Assembly (NCBI GenBank): GCA_038503035.1
Contig: JAVSML010000046.1
Coordinates: 1,147,004-1,211,003, forward strand
From: Crocodylus rhombifer
Taxonomy: Eukaryota > Chordata > Crocodylia > Crocodylidae
Direction of reading: 5' to 3'
DNA: 64,000 nucleotides
The translations under genes were made by a program, and so were the position numbers. This document shows, piece after piece, positions 23,778 to 35,800 of this stretch (its first letter is position 1; each line of letters opens with the position of its first letter). The notes under the pieces are model-generated. The model was not told where the DNA came from and ran no database searches. It saw only the letters and a list, made by a program, of their open reading frames with translations.

Positions 23778-23859
23778 TTAAAATTCCCCCGCTTAAATCT
23801 TTAAATGATTCTCTGAGTTATCACCTGTGTTGGCTTTTATGTGATAGAAGTAGAAGAGT

Positions 23860-24360
23860 ATTATGGAAAATGGGAGCAAGGTTGCGCTAATGCACATTTC
23901 ATTTGGGGGCAGATGGAATTGAGCCGTAAGCATCATGATCAATTAAAGCAGCTGAGCTGATTATTTTTAGACAGCTCTAACTAATTTACAAGAGTAAGCT
24001 TGGTGCTGAATTTCTCTCTCTCTTTATGGGGGTTGATTTGTATAGGTAAAAAGCTCCATTTACCAACATAATAGAGACTGGCTCAGCTGGAAAGATAATG
24101 TAGGTTTGAAATTGTATTTACATTTAGTTGATGATAATAAGCATTAACTGTGGCTTTTTCTCTTGGCATCTGTGAATTGGGCAATATTCACGCAGAGGAG
24201 GCAGTCTGTAGTCATTTGCTTATACAAATTTTGCATTAAGCCTTGCCTCTTTGTCGCAACTATTTGCGTTATGCTTTCCCTGTAGCATTTCACGATCCCC
24301 CTGGGTCTTTCTAACATAATATACTGTGTTCTGGGTTCACAGCCCCCAAGCAATCCATCT
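23860..24360. other. Candidate conserved non-coding segment
   Basis: This repeat-free stretch carries CGCTAATGCACATTTC, GATCAATTAAAGCAG, GCTGATTATTTTTAG, CTAACTAATTTAC and TTGATGATAATAAGC, a density of homeodomain-like and AT-hook-like words that reads as enhancer DNA. No ORF has coding character. Of the three candidates in this window I find it the most convincing, but no alignment supports it. Confidence 0.3.
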
Positions 24361-24544
24361 GCAAAAATATATTAATTATTCTGAAGAGACCATTGTGGTT
24401 TACTGGATGTCCAAACCTAGTTCTTTACCAGAGGCAACATAATCAAATATTTGTATGTGTATATGTATATGCATCATATTATTTAACTGTATCACTTTTC
24501 AAACATGGGCCTTAAAGTGAAACTGAGAGCAATTAGCATCTTTC

Positions 24545-24645
24545 CTTCTATTCCCAGATGGAGAAATGATGGCCTAGAGATTCAAAGTTAGCTGCAGCAG
24601 CTCAAGGGCAGAGTTGAGACTACAACCTAGAACCTAGCCCCAGGC
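24545..24645 (+). repeat. MIR-like SINE fragment
   Basis: The order CCCAGATGGAGAAATG, CTAGAGATTCAAAG, GGGCAGAGTTGAGACTA and AACCTAGCCCCAGGCCC follows the MIR consensus words ('cagatgaggaaactg ... gcagagctgggatttgaaccc') with decay. Confidence 0.4.
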
Positions 24646-24649
24646 CCAT

Positions 24650-25975
24650 GCTACTGAAACTGTTTCAGGGCTCAGTGCACTTCAGTGGTAGTTTGCCTGA
24701 CTGTATGTGACCTGTGAGCTAGCTGTGTGAATATAAAGTGGAAAAGACAGGAGAGACTTAGATAAACCAGGAAATGGCAGAGGCCATTGCAGAAGTTTTA
24801 TGAGTGAGACTAAATATCATAGTGTTGTGCTGACAGCACATTTCAATAGATGGGAATCATAGATTTGTTCGTATAGGGAAGGCAGGAGAACGGGAAGAGA
24901 TGGGAGACTTCTGACCTTTCCCTCTGAGCACTTCACATGCACAGCCCAGGCTTTCCTTCCCTACTCACACTCAACTGCCATCTGAACTCTTTAAGAGTTT
25001 TTGCTCCATGAAGTGCTAGCTTGTAAGTCAATATTCCTACACTAACATGACATTATATCTTAGTTTGGTACAGGCTGATGCAAAGGGAACAGGGAGAACT
25101 GAAAGACCTTGTCGCAGATATTTTGGGAAAAGAACCCTGTGTTACAGCATCTTTTCTGTTTAATAAATCCCTTGTTATCTTCAGTGCAGATTATTTGGGA
25201 TGTTGACTTGCGGGTCTGATTATTTGATGATAAGGGAATTTTCAGATAATTTACAAAAGGTGTTAATGCTAAGTATTAAAGGCTGCAGTCCCCATTTTCT
25301 GAAATAATCTTAGTTGATTAAAAAATTAAATGTCAGGCAGTTTATCAAATATACATTTTTAAAGTTTGAGTAGCTTAAGATGATTCTGGTGTATGAAATA
25401 TTTACAAAACAAAAGGATGCATATGTTTCTCTCTGTTTAGTAGACTGAAATTATAGTTATATAATAGTTTAGTTATATAATGATTGTGTTTTCATTGTAG
25501 ACCTGAAAAAAAAATCTGGTTGGATAAGAAATGCCTAAGGGTCATGTGAACTAAAATGTGTTCTAAAATGTGTAAGTGTTGTTTTTAAAGAGCGGGTTCT
25601 GCTAAGTTGGATAGGACTTCCATCAAACTTTGGTTGTTCATAGTAAAAAATGTAGCTGAGGTCTAAATGTAGCTGAGGTCTAAGTTTTCCTAATGTGTCT
25701 GCTGTTTTCATATTTTCTTAACCCTTGAGGGAGGTGCGTATGTTCTATAAAATGGAGATAAGCAGAAGAAAGTTACTGAAACTACATAGATACTTCCCAA
25801 GATTAAAAAAAAAATGTTTCCAAAAATTACTTAAGAAGTAAACATAATTAAAAAGTAACTGGATAATTCATACAAGGGTTCTGATTGAATCCAAAGGGAA
25901 ATTTAGGACAGATATATTGTATTGTTTGATGTGACATTCCCCGAAATACACCAGAAATGTGAGCTAAGTCAAATC
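24650..25975. other. Unique AT-rich DNA with one short tandem duplication
   Basis: No gene is seen. A 17-base unit, AAATGTAGCTGAGGTCT, occurs twice in perfect tandem at 25648-25664 and 25665-25681. The remainder is ordinary AT-rich sequence. Confidence 0.5.
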
Positions 25976-25977
25976 AC

Positions 25978-26035
25978 TGTTATGTGGATCATAGTATAGT
26001 AGGAAAGTAGGGCTAGAAGGGACCACAAGAAACTG
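25978..26035 (-). mobile_element. Possible CR1 3' terminus fragment
   Basis: GGATCATAGTATAGTAGG followed by GGGCTAGAAGGGACC resembles the reversed 3' end of CR1 ('tcatagaa...gggttggaagggacc'). It is only about 55 bases. Confidence 0.35.
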
Positions 26036-26184
26036 TCCTGGAAGTGATATAACCCTAGTTGTTCCAGGTTATTTTTCTCTTAGAGCAGCCATTTTTACTC
26101 TGGGAGAGAGAGCCTAAACATCTGTTCACTTGTGGTTTCTCCTGGGAAAAGCAGTGACTCTTTCAGGAGAAACTGAATATTTGT

Positions 26185-26965
26185 ATAAGGTCAGTCACCC
26201 AAAAAGCAAATACAGTTTTGGGCTGCATTACCAGGTGTATTGTATCCAAGACACAGGGGTTGTGTCTACACGAGATGCCTTAATGCGTAGTGAACTGTTC
26301 TACTGTCCATAACTGTGGACTGTTCTGCTGCACATTAGGATGTCATAGAAAAAACTGTGCTAATCCTCACTAGATTTAGTCTATTGCACATTAAGCGTCA
26401 CAAAAAAGTTTGTGAAAAACATTTCTGAAAAGTTTGTGAAAATGCTACTGTATCTTTATCTAGTACCTCATATTAGAGGTAGTAATTTTCATGCGCAGAA
26501 GCAAAGGTGCATTAATGAATGTGTAGACACACCCAGGAGGTAACAGTACCACTCTGAGAGTGGAGGATTGTATGCAGTTTTGGGCTGCCTTTCATGGATG
26601 AGAAAAATTGAAAGGATCTAAAAGCAATCCCTAAGAGGAAAGGTTGAGGCAACTAATTATGCGTAGCTCAGGGAAAAGGAGATTAAGTGGGGTATGGTAG
26701 CAGTTTTCTAATATTTAAAAGTCTGCCTTAAAGAAGATGGAGAACAACTGTTCTTGGACTTCAGAGCCAGGAGACAAAGCAACAGGTTTAACCTTAGGAA
26801 AAACAATCCTCCTTATTATCAGAGCAGTAAGACTGCTGCTTAGGGAAGTTGTGGAATATCCTTCATTGGAGATCTTTAGGAAGGGGCTACAGAAACATTT
26901 GACAGAGATGGTTTAGAAGCAATGCTTCTTGACCCTTGAAGTCTTTCCATCCCTATGATTCTATA
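26185..26965 (+). mobile_element. Decayed CR1 3' portion, split by a MITE
   Basis: CR1 ORF2 words are present before the break (AAATACAGTTTTGGGCTGC, GTATTGTATCCAAGACAC) and continue after it (GAGGTAACAGTACCAC, CAGTTTTGGGCTGCC, AGCTCAGGGAAAAGGAG, GAAGTTGTGGAATATCC). The element ends near ATCCCTATGATTCTATA. The gap from about 26256 to 26535 holds an unrelated inverted-repeat element, so the CR1 is the older insertion. No frame survives. Confidence 0.7.
26256..26535. mobile_element. MITE nested in CR1
   Basis: The ends are inverted repeats: GGTTGTGTCTACAC on the left and GTGTAGACACACC on the right, which reads GGTGTGTCTACAC in reverse. CAGG lies just outside each end and may be the target duplication. 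The centre has no ORF and contains duplicated AAAAGTTTGTGAAAA words. The 'gTGTCTACAC' end is shared with the elements at 47808-48198 and 55089-55558, so a family is likely. Confidence 0.6.
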
Positions 26966-26969
26966 TACA

Positions 26970-29900
26970 TGTATATGTACATAATACATAGCGGAATAAA
27001 TGGAGCAATACAGGAGCCCCTAGGAAGGCGCATGATATAGCAGTGCATAGCCCTTTGATAGGAGGACCTGATAGTTACTCATTTCTTCTCTATATGCTGA
27101 CAATTGTAACTGCAATGTTGTCACTCAGAGATGATTATGTATTGTGCTAAAAGTTTATTAAAGACAGCTGTTTCAATTAAGCTTTCAAATATGGTTTTGA
27201 CCGTGTCTTTTGCATAGCAGTTTCTAGCAACAAGCGTTGTAAACTATCATATCACTTGCTAAAACTTCTGGTCTCCAATTTTAAAGAAATAAATTGGTTT
27301 AGAGGTAGGTTTGTTGAGTCACCTGATTTGGTGATTGGTGCTGATCAGAGAAACTGTGCCTTATTGCCTCTACTAAGAACACTAGGATTAGTAAATAGCT
27401 TGCAAAATTACTTCTACTGGAGTTTTACTACTTGTAGACGCTATTGCAAATGGAGAGTGCAGATTTTCTCAGAAGCTGCTATGGAAAGATCTGTCTAGAT
27501 CTTCTCTGACTCACTGAGTGTACTACAGTCCAATTAATCCACATGAATGTTTTTCAGTGCAGCAATGTGATAGAAAGGAGGCTAGGGAATGCCATTAATG
27601 GATATCAGTGTATATGCGTGTGAACGGATCTGGTCTATTATAAAGAAGAATGTTATCTTAGTGCCTCTCTGTTGTCAAGGAAAAGAGAATTTTTGAAGAA
27701 AAAATGTCATTTGAATGAGTATTCAAGCTTCCCATTTCTAAACCCATTTCGTCTGGTACTTATAAACTGCATTAAGTGTCTCACTAACCACCAAATGGAC
27801 TCCACTAGTTAGAAAAATATAAAAAATAGTCAGCAAAGAACCAGGGAGCATTAAGTCTACTCTTTCCTAAGAATTCTACTGATTTCAAGTTCTACAATTA
27901 AGATCTGCTCTAATATCTAGTAATGCCAATGAAAAGGCCCTAATGGACAGTAGGTGAAGCCATTATTGAGCACAGCAGCCCTTCATTACTTTTGGGGCAT
28001 CCAGAAACTCAGGTATCTAAAAATAGGAGATGCCTCTTTAAAATATGGGCCAAACATAGCTCTAGGCTTGATTCTGAACCCAGGACATCCACTGAGCTGC
28101 TTATACATGTCTTATGATTTGTGACTGCTACTTCAACCTAATTTTTCCAAATATTTATTCACTGGGTGCTACTGAAGATTTTCACAATGTCTGAGAATTT
28201 CAAAGAGCTCACAGCATGGTGTCTTATTGTTTTGTTATTTGGTCTCCAATGAGATGCTCAAACTCATTGTAGATAATGGGCATTTTTACACATGTTCTCA
28301 GATGTGGCTCCAGGCACTTTAATTAGCATGCCACACTAATTAAAAGCATCTGTGCATCACGTGTATCAGCACTGCCACACATTCTTGTGCTGAAGTCATG
28401 GTGGTGGGGACTTTGAACAAAAGCTTATTGGACATGTTTTATTACAAAGGGCCTGTCAGCGCAGAGACACGTGGCAACACTGACACACGAGGCTGCCAGA
28501 GCGCATCAATGTCCATGCTCCAGCAGATTCGATTCACTGTCTGCTCTGACGCGCTGGATTCCCACGACCGCGGAGCAGGCTCCCCACTTGTGTGTAGGAG
28601 CCCAATGTTTCATCTTCAACAGCACGAGCAACGAGGCCCTTTTTTCTGGTAAAAATAAATCCCTATGAAGGGGTTTAGTGGGGAATTAATTAGTATGTTT
28701 TTATCTGAAGCCAGAAATTAATTTCTTAAGTGACTCCTGGAGTCATAATATACATTTTGATATGCATCATAAGGTACTGTAGTTCTGAATTGCCCTAAGC
28801 TTCCCTTCCCTGCCATGTGAACTCCTCTGATGGGGTCATATTCTCACAGCTGTAGAAAGAAGGAAGGTGAGCATATGGCCAGAGGTCTGTGATTTAAAGG
28901 GGTCACAGTCAAATTCTGGCTTGCAAGGAAACAAGGTCTTCACCTCTGCCAGTTCCTAGCTCTCCTTACCTAAAGAGGGAAGTACTAGCATGATTTATGC
29001 ACAGTAAAATCTCCCATATGCTCTTTTGTGGGAAAAAAAGACATGATGCCGACAAACAAAACTGGTCCCACTTCTCTGTGGGTGCACTGACATGGGCCAT
29101 TATGGTGACATGATAAACTCTGGTGCAGTTTGTGCTGGAGTCAGCTGCTCCTGGGCGCATGTGCTGGGGACTGCAGCAGTTAGAGCTGGGACTGAGCAGC
29201 CCCAGGCTGTCAGAGGGCCTGGGCTCCAGGTGGTAACCGGGCAGTGGCAGAGAGGGCTAAAGTGCAGGGCTAGGTGGCAAGCAGCCTCCACAATTTAGCA
29301 CCCTTGTGTCCCAGCCAGCCTCTGTCACCATCTACACGTGTGTTTTGTTGCATGTAATTACTCTGCTGTAAGGTAGTCCTGCCCCTGACAGACCTGTCCT
29401 ATGGCAGAGTTAATTAATATCCTGTGTCCTAATACTGCAGCATGTGTAGACTGTGATTCAGAGTTCTCTGGACAGTAGCACAAGTGGAGCAAGACAGGGG
29501 CAAGGGATACACTGGAGCCAGTCTTGGACTGTTTGAGGTAGAGAAGCATGCAAAGATCACTTAACCTATTGGGCCAAAGGCATCTCTGTGGATTAATTCC
29601 ATAGTCATGTCATGACCTGCTCTGAATCATTTCAGCCCCTTTATTTCTGCTTAGCACCCAGCACAATGACCTAGACTAAACTTCTGGTTAGGTACGTGGC
29701 CTGACTACTGTTACAGGTTTTGGGGGTTTTTTTGTTTCACAAGAATCAGTCACTAGCAACTTCCAAAATGTTGCTGAAGAAGTTTTTCTGTGAAATACTT
29801 ACGAAGCAAACTCCTACCTTCACACCAGTTTGTTGTTCTATCCAGCTGCAAAAACAATATGTCACTTCTTTCCATCTGAGTCCTATCCCAGTGCTAATTA

Positions 29901-31635
29901 ATGTGACAAAATCTTCTTTAGACACCTGTAACCACAGCAGTATATCTCTGCAGAAGCCACGCTTAATTTTTAATTATATTTAACTTCACTTTATAAAAGG
30001 GAAAGGACGTGAAGAATAATTGTATATTATTGTTATGCTCTTCAACCCTTTGAATTACATTCCACAGAGAGAATTAGTAGACAATTAATTCCAGTTGCTG
30101 TGAGTGTATTTCAGTTCTTCAAATGTATTTCACATTCCTCAAACACGGCTTCTCTACTTTGCAAAGAATTAGTTTTTGAATTATGACGATTCATCTGCTG
30201 TGTTACATGTGTAACACTTAGCTTGCTTCAAAGACAAGCAATAACTACTGGTGCATATGTTGAGTAAGGACTTATGATGTCGTTCTCTTCTTAATTAAAA
30301 GACACAAGTAAATTCACACCTGAAGGCAAACTTGAGGGAATTCATACTTTAGATTGAAAACCAGGTTCTGCAAATACTTTAGTTTTAATGAGTAACTTAA
30401 CACATGTGTCTGTACAGGCATAGCTCTATCTGTCTGCAGTCAGGTCATAAAATAGTCAATGAATACGGGAATAAATTCACTTGCATTGGAAGTCCTTCCA
30501 CTAATTGGAATTTTATTTTGCTATGCAAACAATTCGTAGACAAGACATTTTTTCAACTTTCTGATATGTTTTTAGACATCTCTGTATGGACAAATGCACT
30601 CAGCCATAAACAGGCAACTTCTCCTAACATTTCTACAAACCTTATGTTAGTTGTGGTTTTCTTTTCCTTCCCAGTTCCCCTTGTAGTTTAATTTGCATAG
30701 TGTTCATCTGCAGTGCCTGTTTGAAACTGTTGGTGTGGAAATTAGTTTCCATGCTGAATACTTAATAATTCAGGAATCCTATAACTGGTTATCATTTTTG
30801 AGAATTTGACTTTAACTTCTCTGTGTCTCTATTTCCCCACTAGTAAGACGAGGCTAAAATTTATTTCTTAGTGTTTTATGAGGTTTAATTTTTTAATATT
30901 TTAAAAGACTTTTTTATCTTTATATGTGACTTACTAACAGGCTTGGAGATTTGATCATAATATTAGGAAAAATTCAGTTAAATATCTTTATTAGGAGAAA
31001 TTCAGTTAAATGAGGATCTATATTCTATCATCTTGTTACAAGCATGGCATAGAAGTGAAACATATTTTACTGAAACAGTATAATTACTTTTTCAGTGTCA
31101 GTTCCAAAACATTACCCATGCCATCTTCAGAGGGATTTCTCTCTCACATTAGCACAAAAATATTATCATTACAATCAAGATAGCCTTTTAGTTTTATTTA
31201 ATAAGGAATATTGAGTTCACTTTTGGTATGGGGATCACAGCTTTGTAAAAAGCAGGCAAGGAATGTCTCTTATTTATGCCATGTAGGCAAGTTACGGTCA
31301 TATTGCATATATTACAGTAATAACTACAGTTGTATGACATCTCAAACTTCAGCTCTTTTTCTTCAGAAGGTTGAGAATTGAGGTAAATATTGTTTATTGT
31401 AATATACTCTCTGAATTGGCTTTTCTCCTCTCTATGGCCACCACCTCCACCTTGAGAAACAAACTGCAGGGCTCAGTTTTCAGTTGGACTGTGAAGTCCA
31501 CAGTTCTAGGCTTCAAGAAGCCTTGTACTAAGGTTTTTCCAAATATTAACAGTTAGAAGTTATGTTAAGCAGTGCTAATTTTCTCTTCTCTGATGTGAAC
31601 CTTGCCAGTAGTCCTGATGTGTTGTGATATGCTGC
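26970..31635. other. AT-rich DNA with weak repeat traces, no gene seen
   Basis: About 4.6 kb without a recognised gene. Traces of repeats are a MITE-like patch around 29330-29460 (CTACACGTGTG on the left, CATGTGTAGACTG on the right) and a MIR-like phrase at about 30815-30900 (CTCTGTGTCTCTATTTCC, then GTAAGACGAGGC). ORFs at 28398-28668 and 29092-29298 are in CpG-containing DNA but show no domain or splice context. Confidence 0.4.
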
Positions 31636-31639
31636 CAAT

Positions 31640-32146
31640 GTGGATCCACAGGTGCATCTCAAGTAGATCCAGGGAGGTGATCCTCTCCCTCTATGTGACA
31701 CTAGTCAGGCCACAGCTGGAGTACTGTGTCCAGTTCTGTGCGCCCCATTTCAGGAGGGATGTGGACAACATTGAGAGGGTCCAGAGGAGGCCACCCGCAT
31801 GATCTGGGGACAACAGGGCAGACACTACAATGAAAGACTGTGGGACCTAAACCTGTTCAGCCTTCACAAGAGAAGGCTGAGGGGGAACCTGGTGACTGTC
31901 TATAAACTCACTAGGGGGGACCAGAAGAGTTTGGGGGAGACTTTGTTCCCCCTAGTGCACCCTGGCATGACAAGGAACAATGGACACAAATTATTGGAGC
32001 GTAGGTTTAGATTAGACATCCGCAAGAACTACTTCACAGTTAGGGCGGGTAGGAGCTGGAACCAACTTCCAAGGGAAGTGGTATTGGCTCCTACCCTGGG
32101 GATCTTTAAGAAGAGGCTTGATGCCTACTTGGCTGGACTCATTTGA
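31640..32146 (+). pseudogene. CR1 ORF2 C-terminal remnant
   Basis: The frame begins RCISSRSREVILSLYVTLV, passes PQLEYCVQFCAPHFRR, shifts frame near 31797, and continues GNLVTVYKLTRGDQKSLGE, RLDIRKNYFTVRAGRSWNQ and PTLGIFKKRLDAYLAGLI to a stop at 32144-32146. This is the thumb and C-terminal part found after the RT domain of CR1 proteins. Endonuclease and catalytic RT are missing through truncation. Apart from the one frameshift the segment is intact. Confidence 0.9.
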
Positions 32147-32231
32147 GTCCAGTGTTTCTCCCACCCAGGTCGGGGGTCGGGCTTGAAAATCTATAAGGTC
32201 CCTTCCAACCCGACTTCTACGATTCTATGAT
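31640..32231 (+). mobile_element. CR1 LINE 3' end, relatively young
   Basis: This 0.6 kb 5'-truncated CR1 runs from inside the ORF2 C-terminus to the 3' end GACTTCTACGATTCTATGAT. The 3' UTR contains GGTCCCTTCCAACCCGAC. It is well preserved compared with other CR1 copies here. It faces a minus-strand CR1 starting about 520 bases downstream. Confidence 0.92.
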
Positions 32232-32234
32232 AAC

Positions 32235-32750
32235 ATGAGCTGTGTAGCATGGATGAGAGATGAGCCTGCCCTGGAGTGGTATAACTTTGAGCCACCTAAC
32301 AACTGCTTAAAACCAGTTTCAGGTGCTAACATGCAAACAATCCAGCTGTCCAAAATTATTGTGTTAAAAGCCCCTCTGATCAAGGTTACCTAGCTTGTAT
32401 TCCATCAATGTGAGGCTACTCTTCACAGATGAGGCCCCCAAATTGCAGTCCTCCAGCATCCCAGGATACAGTGTTTTCTCTTCCATCCTCCTGTTCTGTG
32501 TTGACAAACTTTCCACCCCCTGAATTCTACTGCTTGGGAGCAGGGGGTTCTGGCACCAAGCCAACTCCCCTTCCACCTCTGTGACCTTCCCAATCCCAGA
32601 GGTATAACTTCATACAAACAGTTTGGAGAGCATATGCCAGTTAACCAGGTCCTAGGGCATGAGCAGGTCGAGGAGTGGGGTCTAGGTGGGATGGGAGGGA
32701 ACAGGGTAGGGGAATGGATCAGGTCCCCATGAGCTGGGATTTCCTTAGTT
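32235..32750. other. Spacer between two CR1 copies, nothing recognised
   Basis: No repeat or gene was identified. The minus-strand ORFs at 32364-32617 overlap in two frames and have no domain. Confidence 0.4.
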
Positions 32751-32754
32751 TCAG

Positions 32755-35700
32755 TGTTGGTAGGGTCGGAAGGGATCTAAGCCAATCATCAAGTCCGACC
32801 CCCTGCCATGGGCAGGAAAGAATGCTGGGGTCAAATGACCCTGGCAAGGTGTCTATCCAGCCTCCTTTTGAAGACCCCCAGGGTAGGAGTGAGCACCACT
32901 TCCTTTGGAAATTGGTTCTAGATCCTAGCCACCCTTACTGTGAAGTAGTGCCTCCTGATATCTAGCCTGAATCTACTGTCAGTCAGCATTATTCCTTGTT
33001 ACTTCCGGTAGTGCTCAGGGGAACAGGGACTTTCCTATAGCCTGCTGGTCCCCCTTGGCCAGTTTGTACACTGCCACCAGATCCCCTCTCAGCCTTCTCT
33101 TGTGGAGGCTGAACAGGTTCAGGTCTCATGGCCTCTCCTTGTAGGGCCTGCCCTGCTGTCCCCTGATCATGCGAGTGGCCCTCCTTTGGCCCCTCTCAAT
33201 GCTGGCCACATCCCTCCTGAAGTGCAGCACCCAGAACTGGACATAGTACTCCAGCTGCAGCCTGACCAGTGCCACATAGGGGGGAGGATCACCTCCTTGG
33301 ACCTGCTCAAGATGCACCTGCGGATGCATGACAAGGTATAGTTGGCCTTCCTGACTGCATCCCCACATCGCTGGCCCATGTTCAACTTGGCATCAATGAT
33401 GACTCCAAGATCCTTTTCTGCCTCTGCACTGATGAGAAGGGAGTTCCCCAGCCTGTAGGTATGGTGCTGTTTCTTCCTCCCCAGGTACAGCACCTTGCAC
33501 TTGTCAGTATTGAAACCCATCCTGTTCTCATCCACCCACCCCTGTAACCTGTCCAGCTCTAGTTGCAGCCTATTCCTCCCTTCTAGTGTGCCCACTTCCC
33601 CCCCGCCACATCTTAGTGAATTTGAACAAGGTGCTTTTCACCCCCTCGTCCAAGTCGCTGATGAAGATGTTGAACAGTGCGGGCCCAAGGACTGAGCCCT
33701 GGGGGACCCCACTGCCCACATCCCTCCAGTTCAAAAAAGACCTGTCCACCACCACTCTCTGGGTGTGGCCCTCCAGCCAATTTGCAGCCCATCTGACTGT
33801 GTAGGCATCGATGCCACAGTTGCCTATTTTTTTAATGAGCCTGGGGTGAGAGACAGTGTTGAAGTCCTTCAAGTCCAGAAAGACCATGTCCACCACGACA
33901 CCCTCATCTAAGGATTTTGTGACCTGGTCGTAGCAGGCCACCAGGTTGGTCTGACAAGACCTGCCTTGAATGAACTCACATTGGTTGCCTCTAAGCATGA
34001 TCTCCCCGGCTAGTCCCTCGCAGATGTGCTCCTGGATAATTTTCTCAAAGAGCTTCCCCAGGACCAAGGTAAGACTAATGGGCCTGTAGTTTCCTGGGTC
34101 CTCCTTAACCTCCCTTTTTTGAAAATGGGGACCACACTGGCCCTTTTCCAATCCTCCGGCACCTCACCAGAGCACCACGAGTGCTTGTAAAGCTGTGCCA
34201 GGGTCCCTCAATGGCCTCTGATAATTCCCTCAGTACTCTGGGGTGGAGATTGTCTGGACCTGCTGATTTGAACACATCTAATCCCTTTCAGAAATTCCCT
34301 GACTGGGTCCTCACTGACCCTGGGCCTGGCAGCACCTCCCCTGGGTCTGTCGGAGATCCTGGTGAGGGGTGCCCTGGTCCCTGCTCAAAAAAATGGAGGC
34401 AAAGAAATTGTTAAAGGGGTTATCTTTGTCATCTGGTGTGACCAGCAGATTTCCTAGTGTGTCCTGTAGAGCCCCTACATTACCTGGTACCTTCTTTTTA
34501 CCCCCTATATATTTAAAAAAGGACTTCTTGTTATTCTTGATCCGAGATGCTAGTCCCAGTTCCATCTCCACCTTAGCCTTCCTAACAGCCCCACTACAGT
34601 CTTGAGCAATGGAGGTATAATCCTCCTTGGTGATGCCCCCTCCCTTCCATTGGGTGTATGCCTCTTTTTTAGCTTTGAGATGTTCCTGAATGCTTTTGGT
34701 GAGCCATGGGAGTTTTTGAGCACTCTTGCCCCCTTTGATCCACTTTGGGATTGTCATGCTTTGGGTTTGGAGGATCGTCTCCTTAAGGAATGACCACTCT
34801 TCCTGGATTCCCAACTCTCTTTCCCTCTGGGACCTCAATGCCTCCCCAACTAGGCTCTTACATCATTGAAATCCTCCCTCCTGAAGTCCATGGCCGTTGC
34901 CTTGCTGCAGGTCTTTGACACCCTGTAATGGATGGTGAATTCCAACAGGCGATGATCACTATCGCCCAGGGAGTCGAAAACCCACAGTCCCCTCACCAGG
35001 TCGTTGCCCATGGCCCGGACCAGGTCCAACAAGGCATTTCCCCTGGTGGGGCTGTGTACCTCCTGGGTTAGATGGAGGTCCTGTAACTTGGCTAGGAACC
35101 TACGTGAGTGGTCAGACCTGGCTGACTGCTCTTTCCAGCAGATGTCCGGATAGTTTAGATCACCCATGATGACCAGGTCCCTTGATTTACCTGTGTCCGT
35201 GAGCTGACCTGAGAATTCCCAGTCCAGCTTTTCCCCCTGGTTGGGTGGCCTGTAGTAAACTCCTACCATTAAGTCCCCTTCCCCCGACCTCCTTGTATTT
35301 GGACTCAGAGCACTTCAGTCTGCTCCTTCTCTGACCCAGTGCTGTTTGTTGAGGATACTTATTGCTCTTTGACATAGAGCGCCACACTCCCACCTTTCCT
35401 CCCTGTTCTATCACTCCTGTACAGCCTATAGCTCTTGATGTTTACTGCCCAGTCATGTGTTGGGTCCCACCAAGTTTCTGTGAGCCCCACTATGTCTGGG
35501 TTTGTGTTAGCTAGCAGGAGGGCAAGTTCCTTCTGCTTGTTCCTCATACTACGAGCATTAGTGTCGAGGCATTTAAGGCCTCCTGGAGGTGTATTCATTG
35601 CCCCCTTAATCTCAGGATTATCTGGGTCCCTGTCTCTTACCTGGGTATTTCTTGTGCTCATTGCCTGTTTTGGATGGGCTGTTCTTGTGGGTGGCTCTTG

Positions 35701-35800
35701 GTTTGGTGTTCCGTGGCTCCCTCTTTCCTCATCTTCCCCTTCCCCCAATGAGCCTAGCTTAAAGCCCACCAGAGGAGATCAGCCAACCTGAAAGAGAACA
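32755..35800 (-). mobile_element. CR1 LINE, nearly complete ORF2
   Basis: This is the longest CR1 in the window, on the minus strand, with its 3' end at about 32755 (TAGGGTCGGAAGGGATC on the plus strand) and its endonuclease start near 35580. The segment up to about 35770 encodes a short Gly/Glu-rich lead-in. G-rich sequence (plus-strand C-rich, to about 36140) may be its 5' UTR. No complete ORF1 was recognised. It is 3 kb of a family that is usually about 4.5 kb when full length. Confidence 0.92.
32850..35769 (-). pseudogene. CR1 ORF2 (endonuclease plus reverse transcriptase), broken
   Basis: Domains in order from 35769 leftward: APE-type endonuclease (KCLDTNARSMRNKQKELALL, GLTETWWDPTHDWA, VGVYYRPPNQGEKLDWEF, VIMGDLNYPDICW, LGDSDHRLLEF); linker (PWLTKSIQEHLKAKKEAY, KNNKKSFFKYIGGKKKVPGN); reverse transcriptase ([36 protein letters not shown]); then EKDLGVIIDAKLNMG and the C-terminal region. 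At least five frame changes separate these blocks. At about 33613-33622 the expected FADDTK catalytic block reads FTK, a nine-base loss. The protein cannot be active. Confidence 0.92.

Noticed and set aside
28398..28668. CpG-bearing patch with 84- and 65-codon ORFs as a possible exon
   Set aside because: The frames overlap, have no domain or splice sites that I can defend, and MITE-like words lie next to it.
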